DNA from: Brevundimonas intermedia
GTDB taxonomy: Bacteria; Pseudomonadota; Alphaproteobacteria; Caulobacterales; Caulobacteraceae
DNA length: 60,685 nucleotides
Assembly (NCBI RefSeq): GCF_027922165.1
Contig: NZ_BSFD01000011.1
Location: forward strand, 766,960 to 827,644
Direction: 5' to 3'
Shown: in pieces, positions 9,041 to 17,440 of the stretch
Position numbering within the stretch: the first letter of the stretch is position 1
How the letters are laid out: each line of letters starts with the position of its first letter
Notes under the pieces: model-generated
Database searches by the model: none
Told to the model about the DNA's origin: nothing
Seen by the model: the letters and a program-made list of their open reading frames with translations, nothing else
Program-made: the position numbers and the translations under genes

Positions 9041-9940
9041 ATGACTGATATCAAGACCGTCGATCTGAACCTGCTCAAGGCGCTTCACGCCTTGCTGGAA
9101 ACCCGATCCGTCACCCGGGCGGCGGAACGGCTCGGCCTGACCCAGCCGGCGGTGAGCGGGATGCTGACGCGGCTGCGGGAGACGTTCGGCGACCCGCTGT
9201 TTGTCCGGACCCAGCGCGGCGTCCTGCCCACGCCCCGGGCCGAAGCCCTAGCGGCGCCGCTTCGAGAGACCTTGTTCGGGATCGAAGCTATGCTGACGCC
9301 AAAGGAATTTCGGCCGGCCGAGGCGGCTCTGACGGTGAGGATCGCCGCCACCGACTATGCGCAGAAGGCCGTGCTCGTCCCCTTCGTCGCCGCGCTACGG
9401 AGCGCCGCGCCACAGGTGCGGACCTCGGTCCGCCCTGTCGATCTCGCAAGCCTGGGGCCGCAGATGGAGAGCGGCGATCTGGATATGGCGCTGGTGACGC
9501 CGGATATGGCGCTCGACACCATGCGCAGCCGCACCCTGTTCGAGGAGCACTATGTCTGCGTCATGCGGCGAGGCCATCCCGCCGCCGGGGCGCCGCTGGA
9601 TCTGGAGACGTTCTGCAGCTTGGATCACGCCCTCATGTCGCACGACGGATCGCAGTTTCGCGGCGCGACGGACAAGGCGCTCGCCGCCGTCGGGCGCAGC
9701 CGCCGCGTGGCCGCGGTCGTGCCAAGCTTTCTCGTGCTGATCGACTTGGTTCGGCACTCGGACCTGACCGCCATGGTCCCCAGTCGGCTGGTGGCAGACG
9801 CGACGGACCTGGTGATCCAACCGCCGCCCCTGACGGTCTCCGGCTTCACCAAAATCCTGACATGGCACGAACGCCTTCAAAGCGATCCGGCCCAGCAATG
9901 GCTGCGTGACACCTTGGCACGGTGCGTCGGGACGGCTTAG
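9041..9940 (+). CDS. LysR-type transcriptional regulator
   Basis: A 299-residue regulator with an N-terminal winged helix-turn-helix (LNLLKALHALLETRSVTRAAERLGLTQPAVSGMLTRLRE) followed by two alternating substrate-binding subdomains. It resembles the NodD/NahR/LinR-like branch (IKTVDLNLLKALHALLE start). The divergent SRPBCC gene 101 bp away is the likely target. The region before the ATG (AACTATCATT) has no Shine-Dalgarno sequence and suggests a leaderless or weakly translated message. The heptamer CATTATG is repeated, the second copy covering the start codon. The inducer is unknown. Confidence 0.93.
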   Translation: MTDIKTVDLNLLKALHALLETRSVTRAAERLGLTQPAVSGMLTRLRETFGDPLFVRTQRGVLPTPRAEALAAPLRETLFGIEAMLTPKEFRPAEAALTVRIAATDYAQKAVLVPFVAALRSAAPQVRTSVRPVDLASLGPQMESGDLDMALVTPDMALDTMRSRTLFEEHYVCVMRRGHPAAGAPLDLETFCSLDHALMSHDGSQFRGATDKALAAVGRSRRVAAVVPSFLVLIDLVRHSDLTAMVPSRLVADATDLVIQPPPLTVSGFTKILTWHERLQSDPAQQWLRDTLARCVGTA

Positions 9941-9985
9941 CCTTTCCTCAGGCGACACAGGCGGCCTTGCGACCGCCGCCAGCCC

Positions 9986-12475
9986 TCACGCCGGACAGCG
10001 CGTCTCCGTCTGGCTGGAGTCCAGCTTGATCTCCGACACCGACACCGTCAGCCTCCCGCTGGTCGCCATGTGGAACGGAACCTCGACCTTCGACAGATCT
10101 CCGCCGTCGGTGCGGAAACAGGTCAGGGGGATGCGGGCCTCGCGCCATTGACCGACTGGCGCCGCGCGCAGCAGGCCGGTCAGGTCCACCGCCCCGCCGC
10201 CCAGCTTGAAGGCCACCGGCGCGCTAGGCGCGGCGTCCACGCGGTAGCGGAAGCCCAGGGCCACCGCCCCATTGGCCTGACGCGTCAGATCGACCGGCGT
10301 GCCCCAGATCTCGATGCTGGCGACGCCGGCGCCGGCGAAGGCGAACTGCTGGCCGCTTTCCTGGGCCAGGTCGTCAACCGGGCGCGAGGCCACGCCGGCG
10401 CGCGGGCTGGTCGCCGTCTTGGCCGTGCCTGGTCGGGTCTGGCCCCCGGCGTCGTTCAGCAGCAGGCTCCACGGCGACACGAACCGGCCGTCGACGAAAT
10501 AGCGGTCCAGATTGGTCGCCTGGGCCGAGACCCCGCTCTCCTCCGACAGCATCCCCACCGTCGCCGGGGCGGCGTAGCTGAGGCCATACCCATAGGCGAA
10601 CTGCGGGTCATAGCCCGGCTGGCCGTGGTTCAGCGGCGTCCCCGTCGCATCCTTGGGCCAGCTAAACGACAGCTTGCCGATGAAGTCGTTGCGCGGCTTG
10701 CCGTCGGCCCCGCCCACCAGGATGTCGGCGACCCCGCCGCCCTCGGTCCCCGGCAGCCAGGCGGCGACAAAGGCGTCCGACGCATTGATCTCCGGATTGG
10801 TCCACATCGGCCGCCCCGACAGGAAGACCGAGACGGTCGGGATCCCCGCCGCCTTCAATCGCTTGAGCGTCTCCAGCGGCGCGCTGGGCACATAGTCCAG
10901 ATTGTCCACATCACCTTGGAACTCGGCATAGGGGGTCTCGCCAAAGACGACGATGGCGACGTCTGGCTTCTGGGTGAAGCTCCCGTCCGCGCTCAGGGTC
11001 GCGGTTCCGCCCCCGGCCTTGACCGCCTCTTCGATCCCGCCCCAGATCGACTGGCCTTGGGGGAAGTCGGCGTTGGAATTGCCCGTCCCCTGCCAGCTCA
11101 GGGTCCAGCCGCCCGAGGCCTGGCCGATGTCGTCGGCCGCTGTGCCCGCCACCAGGACCCGCGCATTGGCCCGGACCGGCAGGACGCCGTCATTCTTTTG
11201 CAGGACCAGCGACTTGCGCACCGCCTCGCGCGCCAGGGCGCGGTGCGCGGGCGAGGCCAGTTCTTCGAACCGGCCCTCCATCGGCCGCGTAGGTTCGAAC
11301 AGGCCGGTCTTGACCTTGGCGACCAGGATGCGGCGCACCGCCTCGTCCACCCGCGTCATCGGGATCTCGCCCGACCTGGCCTGGGCCAGGGTCGAGGCGT
11401 ACAGCGGCTTCCAGCTGTCGGGCGCCATCAGCATGTCGATGCCCGCATTGACCGCCAGGGCGCAGCTCTCATTGGTGCAGCCCGGCAGTTGCCCATGGGC
11501 GTTCCAGTCGGACACGACGAAGCCCTTGAACCCCAGCGGCCCCCGCAACACGTCGGTCAGCAGGGTCGGGTTGCCCGAGTGCTTGTAGCCGTTCCAGCCC
11601 GAGAAACTGGCCATGATCGACAGCACGCCCGCGTCGATGGCCTGGACATAGCCGCCCAGGTGCACGTCAATCAGCTCCTGCTCCGTGCCCCGGAAATCGC
11701 CCTGGTCCTCGCCCTCGAAGGTGCCGCCGTCGGCCAGGAAGTGTTTCGCCGATCCGGCGATATGGCCCGGCGACAGCGGCCGGCCCGGCTGCAGTTCGCC
11801 CTGAAGCCCCAGGGTCATCGGCCCGGCGTAGGACCGCTGGACCTCGGGGTCTTCGGCGTAGCCCTCGTAGGACCGACCCCAGCGGTCGTCGCGCGGCACG
11901 GCCAGGGTCGGGCCGAAGGTCCATTCCGCCCCCGTGACCGCCACCTCCAGCGCCGTCGCGGCCCCGATGCGCCGGATCAGGTCCGGATCGCGCGCCGCGC
12001 CCAGGCCGATGTTGTGCGGGAAGATGGTCGCGCCGGGGACGTTGTTGTGCCCGTGCACCGCATCGATGCCGTAGATCAGCGGAATGGTCGTTCCCCCGCG
12101 CGCTTCGTTGGCGGCACGGAAGGCGCGGGCCAGGTCCAGCCATTTCTGCGCCGTCGCCTTGTCGTCCCCCCACGGGCCGGAGCTGCCGCCCGCCAGGATC
12201 GAGCCCAGCGGATAGGTCTTCAGATCGTCCGGCGTGATCGAGGCGATGTCGGCCTGGATCAACTGCCCCACCTTCTCCTCCAGCGTCATCTTGGCCATCA
12301 GTTCGGTGACGAAGGCCTCGGTCCGCGCGTCGCTGATCGCCGCCGGGGTCGCCGCATGGGGCCACAGGGCCGGATGGGCCCGCGAGGCCTCGGGAACCGC
12401 AGCCGTCTGGGCAAAGGCAGGGACGCTGCCGCCTACGGCCAGGGCCAGCACCATCAGGGACACAGTCGCGCGCAT
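9986..12475 (-). CDS. Exported glycoside hydrolase family 3 beta-glucosidase
   Basis: An 829-residue exo-acting beta-glucosidase / 1,4-beta-glucan glucohydrolase type enzyme. The signal peptide ends VPAFAQ. The GH3 N-terminal barrel includes YGIDAVHGHNNVPGAT, the KHFLADG substrate loop and the nucleophile Asp323 in FVVSDWNAHG. The GH3 C-terminal domain carries the GETPYAEFQGD loop. A final domain of about 200 residues looks like the ExoP-type carbohydrate-binding module. It probably releases glucose from beta-glucans in the periplasm or at the cell surface. A LacI-type palindrome lies 183 bp upstream; no LacI gene is in view. The start agrees with a signal peptide at residue 1. Confidence 0.93.
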   Translation of the reverse strand: MRATVSLMVLALAVGGSVPAFAQTAAVPEASRAHPALWPHAATPAAISDARTEAFVTELMAKMTLEEKVGQLIQADIASITPDDLKTYPLGSILAGGSSGPWGDDKATAQKWLDLARAFRAANEARGGTTIPLIYGIDAVHGHNNVPGATIFPHNIGLGAARDPDLIRRIGAATALEVAVTGAEWTFGPTLAVPRDDRWGRSYEGYAEDPEVQRSYAGPMTLGLQGELQPGRPLSPGHIAGSAKHFLADGGTFEGEDQGDFRGTEQELIDVHLGGYVQAIDAGVLSIMASFSGWNGYKHSGNPTLLTDVLRGPLGFKGFVVSDWNAHGQLPGCTNESCALAVNAGIDMLMAPDSWKPLYASTLAQARSGEIPMTRVDEAVRRILVAKVKTGLFEPTRPMEGRFEELASPAHRALAREAVRKSLVLQKNDGVLPVRANARVLVAGTAADDIGQASGGWTLSWQGTGNSNADFPQGQSIWGGIEEAVKAGGGTATLSADGSFTQKPDVAIVVFGETPYAEFQGDVDNLDYVPSAPLETLKRLKAAGIPTVSVFLSGRPMWTNPEINASDAFVAAWLPGTEGGGVADILVGGADGKPRNDFIGKLSFSWPKDATGTPLNHGQPGYDPQFAYGYGLSYAAPATVGMLSEESGVSAQATNLDRYFVDGRFVSPWSLLLNDAGGQTRPGTAKTATSPRAGVASRPVDDLAQESGQQFAFAGAGVASIEIWGTPVDLTRQANGAVALGFRYRVDAAPSAPVAFKLGGGAVDLTGLLRAAPVGQWREARIPLTCFRTDGGDLSKVEVPFHMATSGRLTVSVSEIKLDSSQTETRCPA

Positions 12476-12657
12476 CGGATTTTCCTCGCAGGATGAACCA
12501 GGAGGCGTGCGTCTGACGGATCGGAAGACAGGCGGACAGGCGCGGCGGAACGACGACGTTCCGACCCTTCACCCTGTGCGTCTGCTCCCGAGCGATCGAT
12601 CCGCCGCCCTTTCGGCGCAGATTAGGGACGGGACGCGGCGAACCGTCAAGCCATTTT

Positions 12658-12671
12658 TGAGAACGTTCTCA
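12658..12671. promoter_or_regulatory. LacI-family-type operator palindrome
   Basis: A perfect 14-bp palindrome with a central CpG, TGAGAACGTTCTCA, lies in the 241-bp gap between the hydrolase and the GH3 gene. LacI-family regulators of sugar genes bind palindromes of this form. The downstream gene on the minus strand is the beta-glucosidase, so catabolite-style repression is inferred. The rest of 12476-12716 shows no gene. Confidence 0.55.
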
Positions 12672-12716
12672 GGATCGCCCCGCGCACGATGTCGCAGGGC
12701 GAGCCCGAACCGCATT

Positions 12717-14081
12717 TCACGGGCTGGGCGTCGCCAGCAGACGCCCCTCGCCATATACGCCGCCCAGCCGCCCCGTCCGCGCCCAATCCAGCACGGCCCG
12801 ATAATAGCCGGGCGCATAGCCGATCGCGGTGCGCTTGCCGTCCGCCGCCGTCTCGAACCGGACAATGCCGTGGTCGGTGTCGGGGTATTCCAGCAGGGTG
12901 ACCGGCCGCCCCTGGGCCGCCAGGTCGATCAGCCTTTGCCGCGTGGCGTCGGGCGGCGCGCCGGTGTCATCCTCCGCCTGGATCCACAGCATGGGCGCGT
13001 CCAGACGGCTCAGCACCGGCAGCGGGTCATAGTCCCACGAGGTTCCGACATCGAGCGCCGGGGCCATGGCGACGATCTGGTCGTTCGGCGTGTTCAGCAA
13101 AAAGCCGGTGAACTCGCCCCTGATGTCGGCGAACCAGGGCTGGCCGCGATATCTGGCCCGAACGGCCTCCAGACCGTCGAAGCCGACCGCGCCGTGCGAA
13201 GCGATGAAGGCCCCGGTCACATCGGTGATCTCGCGCGCCTGTTCCAGCACATCGGCGCCCCAGCCCTTGGCCTTCAGGTCCAGCATCACCTGGTCGCTGT
13301 CCTCGGCCAGCGCGCCATAGGCCAGGCCGAAGCCCACGGTGACGAAGTCCACCGGCGTCAGGCTGGCGGCCAGCGGCGCGAGCCAGCCGCCCTGGCTGGC
13401 GCCGTGAAGGCCGACACGGCCCGCACGATCTCCGGCCAGCCGACGGGCTTCGATCACAGCAGCGGCGGCGTCCTCGGCCAGCACATGGAAGTCCTGGGTG
13501 TAACGCCCCTCCGATCCGCCCGAGCCCCGCTTGGCGTAGACGAAGACGCCCACGCCCTCGGCGGGGGCGAACCGCTGGAAGGCGTTGAAGTCCAGCGCAT
13601 TGGCGCCTTCCGAACCATGCACCTCGACCATGATGGGGACCGGCCCGTCGCCCGGCGGAAGGATCAGCCGTCCTTTCAGGTGCGTCCCGCCATGGCCGAC
13701 GAAACGCGCCTCGCGCACATCCAGAGCCAGCCAGCGGCCGGTCTGACCCTCAAAAGCAATCCGTCCCTCTTCGCAGGGTCCAAGCTGAGGCTGCGGACCT
13801 TCGACGCGATCGGTGAACCCCAGGGTGCTGATCCAACGACCCTGGGCGTCCAGCATCATCCTGGCCGTGGACCCGTCCAGCCGACGCCACCTCAGCCCCG
13901 CGTCCGCCAGCGGCGCGACATCCACCCAACTGCCGTCGCCCAGCCGATAGACGCCGACATGACAGACCACGGCCGGATCGGGCCGCGCATCGACGTCGGC
14001 TCCCGGCGCCTGGGCCAAGGCTGGGGCGGCGACGGTGGAGACGATGAGGGTCAGGGCGGCGATGAGCCAGGATTGCGACAT
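12717..14081 (-). CDS. Exported alpha/beta hydrolase
   Basis: A 454-residue hydrolase with a signal peptide (SWLIAALTLIVSTVAAPALAQ), a beta-rich N-terminal domain of about 170 residues, then an alpha/beta-hydrolase domain. Visible are the oxyanion region MVEVHGSEGA, the nucleophile elbow HGASQGGW (Ser near residue 230), an acidic position in WIQAEDDTGAPP and the catalytic His in YPDTDHGI. It resembles S9-like or CocE-like acyl/peptide hydrolases. The start at 14081 gives a standard signal peptide; an in-frame ATG at 14120 would add 13 unlikely residues. Substrate unknown. It is divergent from the LytTR gene. Confidence 0.82.
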   Translation of the reverse strand: MSQSWLIAALTLIVSTVAAPALAQAPGADVDARPDPAVVCHVGVYRLGDGSWVDVAPLADAGLRWRRLDGSTARMMLDAQGRWISTLGFTDRVEGPQPQLGPCEEGRIAFEGQTGRWLALDVREARFVGHGGTHLKGRLILPPGDGPVPIMVEVHGSEGANALDFNAFQRFAPAEGVGVFVYAKRGSGGSEGRYTQDFHVLAEDAAAAVIEARRLAGDRAGRVGLHGASQGGWLAPLAASLTPVDFVTVGFGLAYGALAEDSDQVMLDLKAKGWGADVLEQAREITDVTGAFIASHGAVGFDGLEAVRARYRGQPWFADIRGEFTGFLLNTPNDQIVAMAPALDVGTSWDYDPLPVLSRLDAPMLWIQAEDDTGAPPDATRQRLIDLAAQGRPVTLLEYPDTDHGIVRFETAADGKRTAIGYAPGYYRAVLDWARTGRLGGVYGEGRLLATPSP

Positions 14082-14189
14082 GGGTGTTCCGATCAGGGGT
14101 TGGTTCTCGCCCAACGCCATTGCCGCGCGGCCGTCGGCTCGCTAGGCCCGACTTCGCGAACGGCGCCGTGGGTGCGCGAACGGGACGGC

Positions 14190-14963
14190 ATGGGCCACAG
14201 GGCGAAGAGCATCATCGGAGCGAAGTCCGCGCGAGGCTGGGCCGTCGACGCCGTCATGCTCGCCGCCATGGGGCTGTTGCTGGGTTTCCTCGGCCCCTTC
14301 GACTCGGACGATACGCCCCTCGCGCCCCGCTACGCCTATTGGCTGACCTGTATGCTGGGCGGCGGGCTGATCGCGGTCGCGGTGGACGAGAGCCTGGGCC
14401 GGCGCCTGCCCGCCCTGTGGAGACGGGTTGTCGTCACCTCGGCGCTCGCCACGCCGCTGGTGACCCTGTTCGTCGTCGTGACCCAGCACCTGATGTTCGC
14501 AGAGCGGCGCTGGTCGATCTATCTGCCGCTGCTCTGGCAAGTCTGGCCCATCATGCTGGCCGCCATGGCGGTCAGGGCCCTGGTCTGGCGTCGGCTTCCC
14601 ACGCGGGTCGAGACCCGCACCCTCGTCGTCCTGCCCCTGCCTGAGGCCGAGGCGGTCTTCCGCCGCAGACTCTCGGCCAGACGCCGCAGCGCCCGACTGA
14701 TCGCCATCGAGGCGCACGACCATTATCTGAGGGTCCATACCGATGCCGGCGCAGAGTTGATCACCCTGCGGTTCGCCGACGCGCTGAACGAGCTGTCACG
14801 CGCGCACGGATGGCGGGTCCACCGCTCATGGTGGGTGGCGGCCGATGCGGTGGAAGAGGTGCGCTGGCGGCGCGGGACGGGCGAAATCCGCCTCGTCGGC
14901 GGCCTGACGGCGCCGGTCAGCCGGACCCACGGCCCCGTGCTGAAAGCGGCGGGCTGGCTCTAG
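14190..14963 (+). CDS. Membrane-bound LytTR-domain regulator
   Basis: A 257-residue protein with about four transmembrane segments in its first 130 residues (AVDAVMLAAMGLLLGFLG, YAYWLTCMLGGGLIAVAV, VVVTSALATPLVTLFVVV, LWQVWPIMLAAMAV) and a C-terminal LytTR DNA-binding domain (LIAIEAHDHYLRVHT...WRVHRSWWVAADAVEEV). Such one-component membrane regulators occur widely in Caulobacterales. The ATG at 14190 follows GGGACGG. It shares an upstream region with the divergent alpha/beta hydrolase, a possible target. Signal unknown. Confidence 0.85.
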   Translation: MGHRAKSIIGAKSARGWAVDAVMLAAMGLLLGFLGPFDSDDTPLAPRYAYWLTCMLGGGLIAVAVDESLGRRLPALWRRVVVTSALATPLVTLFVVVTQHLMFAERRWSIYLPLLWQVWPIMLAAMAVRALVWRRLPTRVETRTLVVLPLPEAEAVFRRRLSARRRSARLIAIEAHDHYLRVHTDAGAELITLRFADALNELSRAHGWRVHRSWWVAADAVEEVRWRRGTGEIRLVGGLTAPVSRTHGPVLKAAGWL

Positions 14964-15030
14964 AGGCCCCCGCCCGCCGTCGTGCGTGATCGCCCGGTCT
15001 ACGCCGGACGATCACGAATGGGACGACAGC

Positions 15031-15252
15031 CTATTCCGGCAGGTCTTCGGCCAGGATCGCCATCTCGAACATGAACGAGCCTTCCTCGTCCTCGTCCTCG
15101 AAGACGATGCCGATGAACTCGTCGCCGACATAGACTTCGGCCGAGTCGTTCTGCTTGGGACGGGCCTTCACGATGATGCCGCCGGTGTTGAAGGTGCGCT
15201 TGAGGTGGGCCTCGATGCGCTTCAGGTCGGTGTCTTTCACAGGGGGCCTCAT
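15031..15252 (-). CDS. DUF3126 family protein
   Basis: A 73-residue acidic protein (KDTDLKRIEAHLKRTFN, then VYVGDEFIGIVFEDEDEEGSF) matching the short DUF3126 family conserved in alphaproteobacteria. Function unknown. The start at 15252 is chosen because the family begins a few residues before KDTDLKRIE; the longer in-frame extension to 15375 has no family support. It is divergent from the DeoR gene. The intervening 193 bp carry the DeoR-type repeats. Confidence 0.8.
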   Translation of the reverse strand: MRPPVKDTDLKRIEAHLKRTFNTGGIIVKARPKQNDSAEVYVGDEFIGIVFEDEDEEGSFMFEMAILAEDLPE

Positions 15253-15390
15253 AGTCTTGGGTTGGCGGCGGACCCTAGAGAAGTCGGGCCTGAAGGGAAA
15301 CCAGCGCCGGACATTTTCCGCAGCAGCGGGGTTAGTCCCTGTACAACGCCGCCCCGCCAACAAAGCGTTCACCAATCAGGCTCCATCCAA

Positions 15391-15444
15391 AACGTGCAAG
15401 AATGCGCATTTGCAATTCAGAACGTGCAAAAGTATATGCACGTT
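15391..15444. promoter_or_regulatory. Repeated operator upstream of the DeoR-MFS operon
   Basis: AACGTGCA occurs at 15391-15398 and again at 15421-15428, 30 bp (about three helical turns) apart. The second copy forms a perfect 8-bp inverted repeat with TGCACGTT at 15437-15444 across an 8-bp spacer. The cluster ends 1 bp before the DeoR start codon. This layout fits DeoR-family autorepression with cooperative binding, by inference. Confidence 0.6.
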
Positions 15445-15445
15445 T

Positions 15446-16246
15446 ATGCACATCAAAACGGCACCCGAGCGGCGACGCGATATCATACTCGAACGCCTGG
15501 CCGCTGATCAGCCGGTCATGGCCAATCAGCTGGCGGAAGAATTCGGTGTCTCCGAGGACGCGATACGCCGCGATCTCCGCGATCTGGCCGAGGCCGGAAA
15601 ATGCCGCCGCGTCTATGGCGGCGCCCTGCCCCTGAACGACGCCCCGCCCTTCATCGACCGGGTCGACCGCGACTTCCCCGCCAAAAGATCTCTGGCCCGG
15701 GCGGCGACGTCGCTGATCGCGCCGGACCAGACCGTCTATATCGACGCCGGCACCACCCACCTGCTGCTGGCGGAGTCCCTGGTGCGCGGTCAGCCCGTCT
15801 CCGTCGTCACCAATTCCGTCGCCGTCGCCGCCGCCATCTATCGGCGGCCCGAGGTCAAACTGTTCCTGATCGGCGGCCACGTCGACCCAGACCTTGACGG
15901 CGCGCTCGGCGCCACGGCGACGGCCCAGGTGGCGCAGTATCGACCGGCGCTGACCTTTATCGGCGCTTGCGCCGCCGATCCAAGCGCGGGGATCTCCGCC
16001 CTTGATGATCGGGAGGCCGAACTGAAACGGGCCGCCGCCGCCGCCGGCCAGCGACTGGTCGCCCTGGTCACGAATGACAAGCTTGGCCGGGTCGCCCCCC
16101 ACCACGTCGCCTCCTGCGCGACCCTCGACACGCTGATCGTTGAACATGACGCGCCAGACGCCCTGTGCGCCGGCTTCCAATCCGCCGGCGTCACCGTGAT
16201 CCGGGCAGCGCGCGCCTTGGACCTCATGCCGCGTCACGCCGGGTAG
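15446..16246 (+). CDS. DeoR-family transcriptional regulator
   Basis: A 266-residue sugar-responsive repressor type protein. The N-terminal DeoR helix-turn-helix (RRRDIILERLAADQPVMANQLAEEFGVSEDAIRRDLRDL) is followed by the sugar-phosphate-sensing domain with YIDAGTTHLLLAE, VVTNSVAVAAAI, LFLIGG and a late LVTNDKLGR. The ATG at 15446 directly follows the operator repeats and starts the conserved region; upstream in-frame extensions lack family character. It is 10 bp ahead of an MFS gene, so it likely controls uptake of that transporter's sugar and itself. Effector unknown. Confidence 0.92.
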   Translation: MHIKTAPERRRDIILERLAADQPVMANQLAEEFGVSEDAIRRDLRDLAEAGKCRRVYGGALPLNDAPPFIDRVDRDFPAKRSLARAATSLIAPDQTVYIDAGTTHLLLAESLVRGQPVSVVTNSVAVAAAIYRRPEVKLFLIGGHVDPDLDGALGATATAQVAQYRPALTFIGACAADPSAGISALDDREAELKRAAAAAGQRLVALVTNDKLGRVAPHHVASCATLDTLIVEHDAPDALCAGFQSAGVTVIRAARALDLMPRHAG

Positions 16247-16256
16247 AAAGACGAAA

Positions 16257-17405
16257 ATGATCACATCGAACGACCGGCCGCAGACGCGTTTGGCGACCCG
16301 TCTCGCCTTTCTGGCGGCAGGATTCGGCCTGGCCAGCTGGGCGCCGCTGGTGCCCTTCGCCAAGGCGCGGCTGGGTGTCGATGACGGCGCATTGGGCTTG
16401 TTGCTGCTGTGCCTCGGCCTGGGCTCTGTCCTGGCCATGGCCCTGACCGGCGTGGCCAGCGCCCGCTACGGCGCGCGGCCAGTCATCGTGCTAGGTGGCC
16501 TGCTGATGGCCGCCGCCCTGCCCTTCCTGGCCCTCGCATCAACGCCCCTGACCCTGGGCCTTGTCCTGTTCGTCTTCGGGGCGGGTCTCGGCTCGCTGGA
16601 CGTCGCCATGAACATTCATGCTGTCGATGTCGAGAAGGATGCGCCGAGTCCACTGATGTCCGGCTTCCACGCCCTGTTCAGCATCGGCGGCTTCGCCGGT
16701 GCGGCCTTCGTCACCGCCCTGCTGTCGATGGGAGTCGCGCCAGTGGCCTGCGCTTTCGCCGGGGCCGTCGGCGTGGGCGCGACGATTCTGTTCGCCTGGC
16801 CCCGTCTGCTGAAAGCCAAAGTCGCCCTGGACACGCCCCTGTTCGCGGCTCCACGGGGCGTCGTCCTGGTGTTGGCCGCTCTGGCGGCTGCGACCTTCCT
16901 CGCCGAAGGGGCGATACTGGACTGGAGCGCCCTACTGATCACTGACGCCGGCTTGGTCGCCCTGTCGCAGGGCGGGATCGGCTATATCGTGTTCTCAATC
17001 GCCATGACGACGGGACGTTTCGTCGGCGACGGCGTAACCGCGCGTCTGGGCGATTTCCGCACCCTGTTCTGGGGCGGTCTGATCGCCTTGAGCGGGTTCG
17101 CCCTCCTGCTTCTGGCGCCGGCCGCGCCTGTCGCCATAGGCGGCTTCGTGCTGATCGGCCTGGGTGCGTCGAACATCGTGCCGGTGCTGTTCCGCCTGGC
17201 CGGCCGCCAGACCGTCATGCCTTCCGGCCTGGCGGTCGCGGCGATCACGACCACGGGCTACGCCGGCATTCTGATCGGACCGGCAGGCCTGGGTTTCGTC
17301 GCCCATCTCACGGGCCTGAAAGCGGCTTTCTGGATCCTGGCGGCCTTGATGGCCTTGGTCCCGCTTTTCGCCCGCACCGTGACGCGGACCGTCGCCCAGC
17401 AATAG
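16257..17405 (+). CDS. MFS transporter
   Basis: A 382-residue major facilitator with about 12 hydrophobic segments and the family loop ASARYGARPVIVLGG after the second helix. It resembles the YbjJ-like branch of small MFS permeases (LATRLAFLAAGFGLASWAPLVPFAKARLG start). It is cotranscribed with the DeoR repressor (10-bp gap), which suggests a sugar or sugar-derivative substrate; the sequence alone does not identify it. Confidence 0.88.
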   Translation: MITSNDRPQTRLATRLAFLAAGFGLASWAPLVPFAKARLGVDDGALGLLLLCLGLGSVLAMALTGVASARYGARPVIVLGGLLMAAALPFLALASTPLTLGLVLFVFGAGLGSLDVAMNIHAVDVEKDAPSPLMSGFHALFSIGGFAGAAFVTALLSMGVAPVACAFAGAVGVGATILFAWPRLLKAKVALDTPLFAAPRGVVLVLAALAAATFLAEGAILDWSALLITDAGLVALSQGGIGYIVFSIAMTTGRFVGDGVTARLGDFRTLFWGGLIALSGFALLLLAPAAPVAIGGFVLIGLGASNIVPVLFRLAGRQTVMPSGLAVAAITTTGYAGILIGPAGLGFVAHLTGLKAAFWILAALMALVPLFARTVTRTVAQQ

Positions 17406-17440
17406 AGGAATAGCCCTCCGTGGAAGAGCCGCTCTTCCCC

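Noticed and set aside
10070..12496. An 808-codon plus-strand frame opposite the GH3 gene
   Set aside because: Antisense shadow; Arg/Gln/Asp-rich with no domain, while the minus strand has a signal peptide and the GH3 motifs.
12234..14963. A 909-codon open frame on the plus strand
   Set aside because: Most of it is the antisense shadow of the GH3 and hydrolase genes, with arginine/glutamine-rich meaningless translation. Only the last 257 codons (14190 onward) are a real gene.
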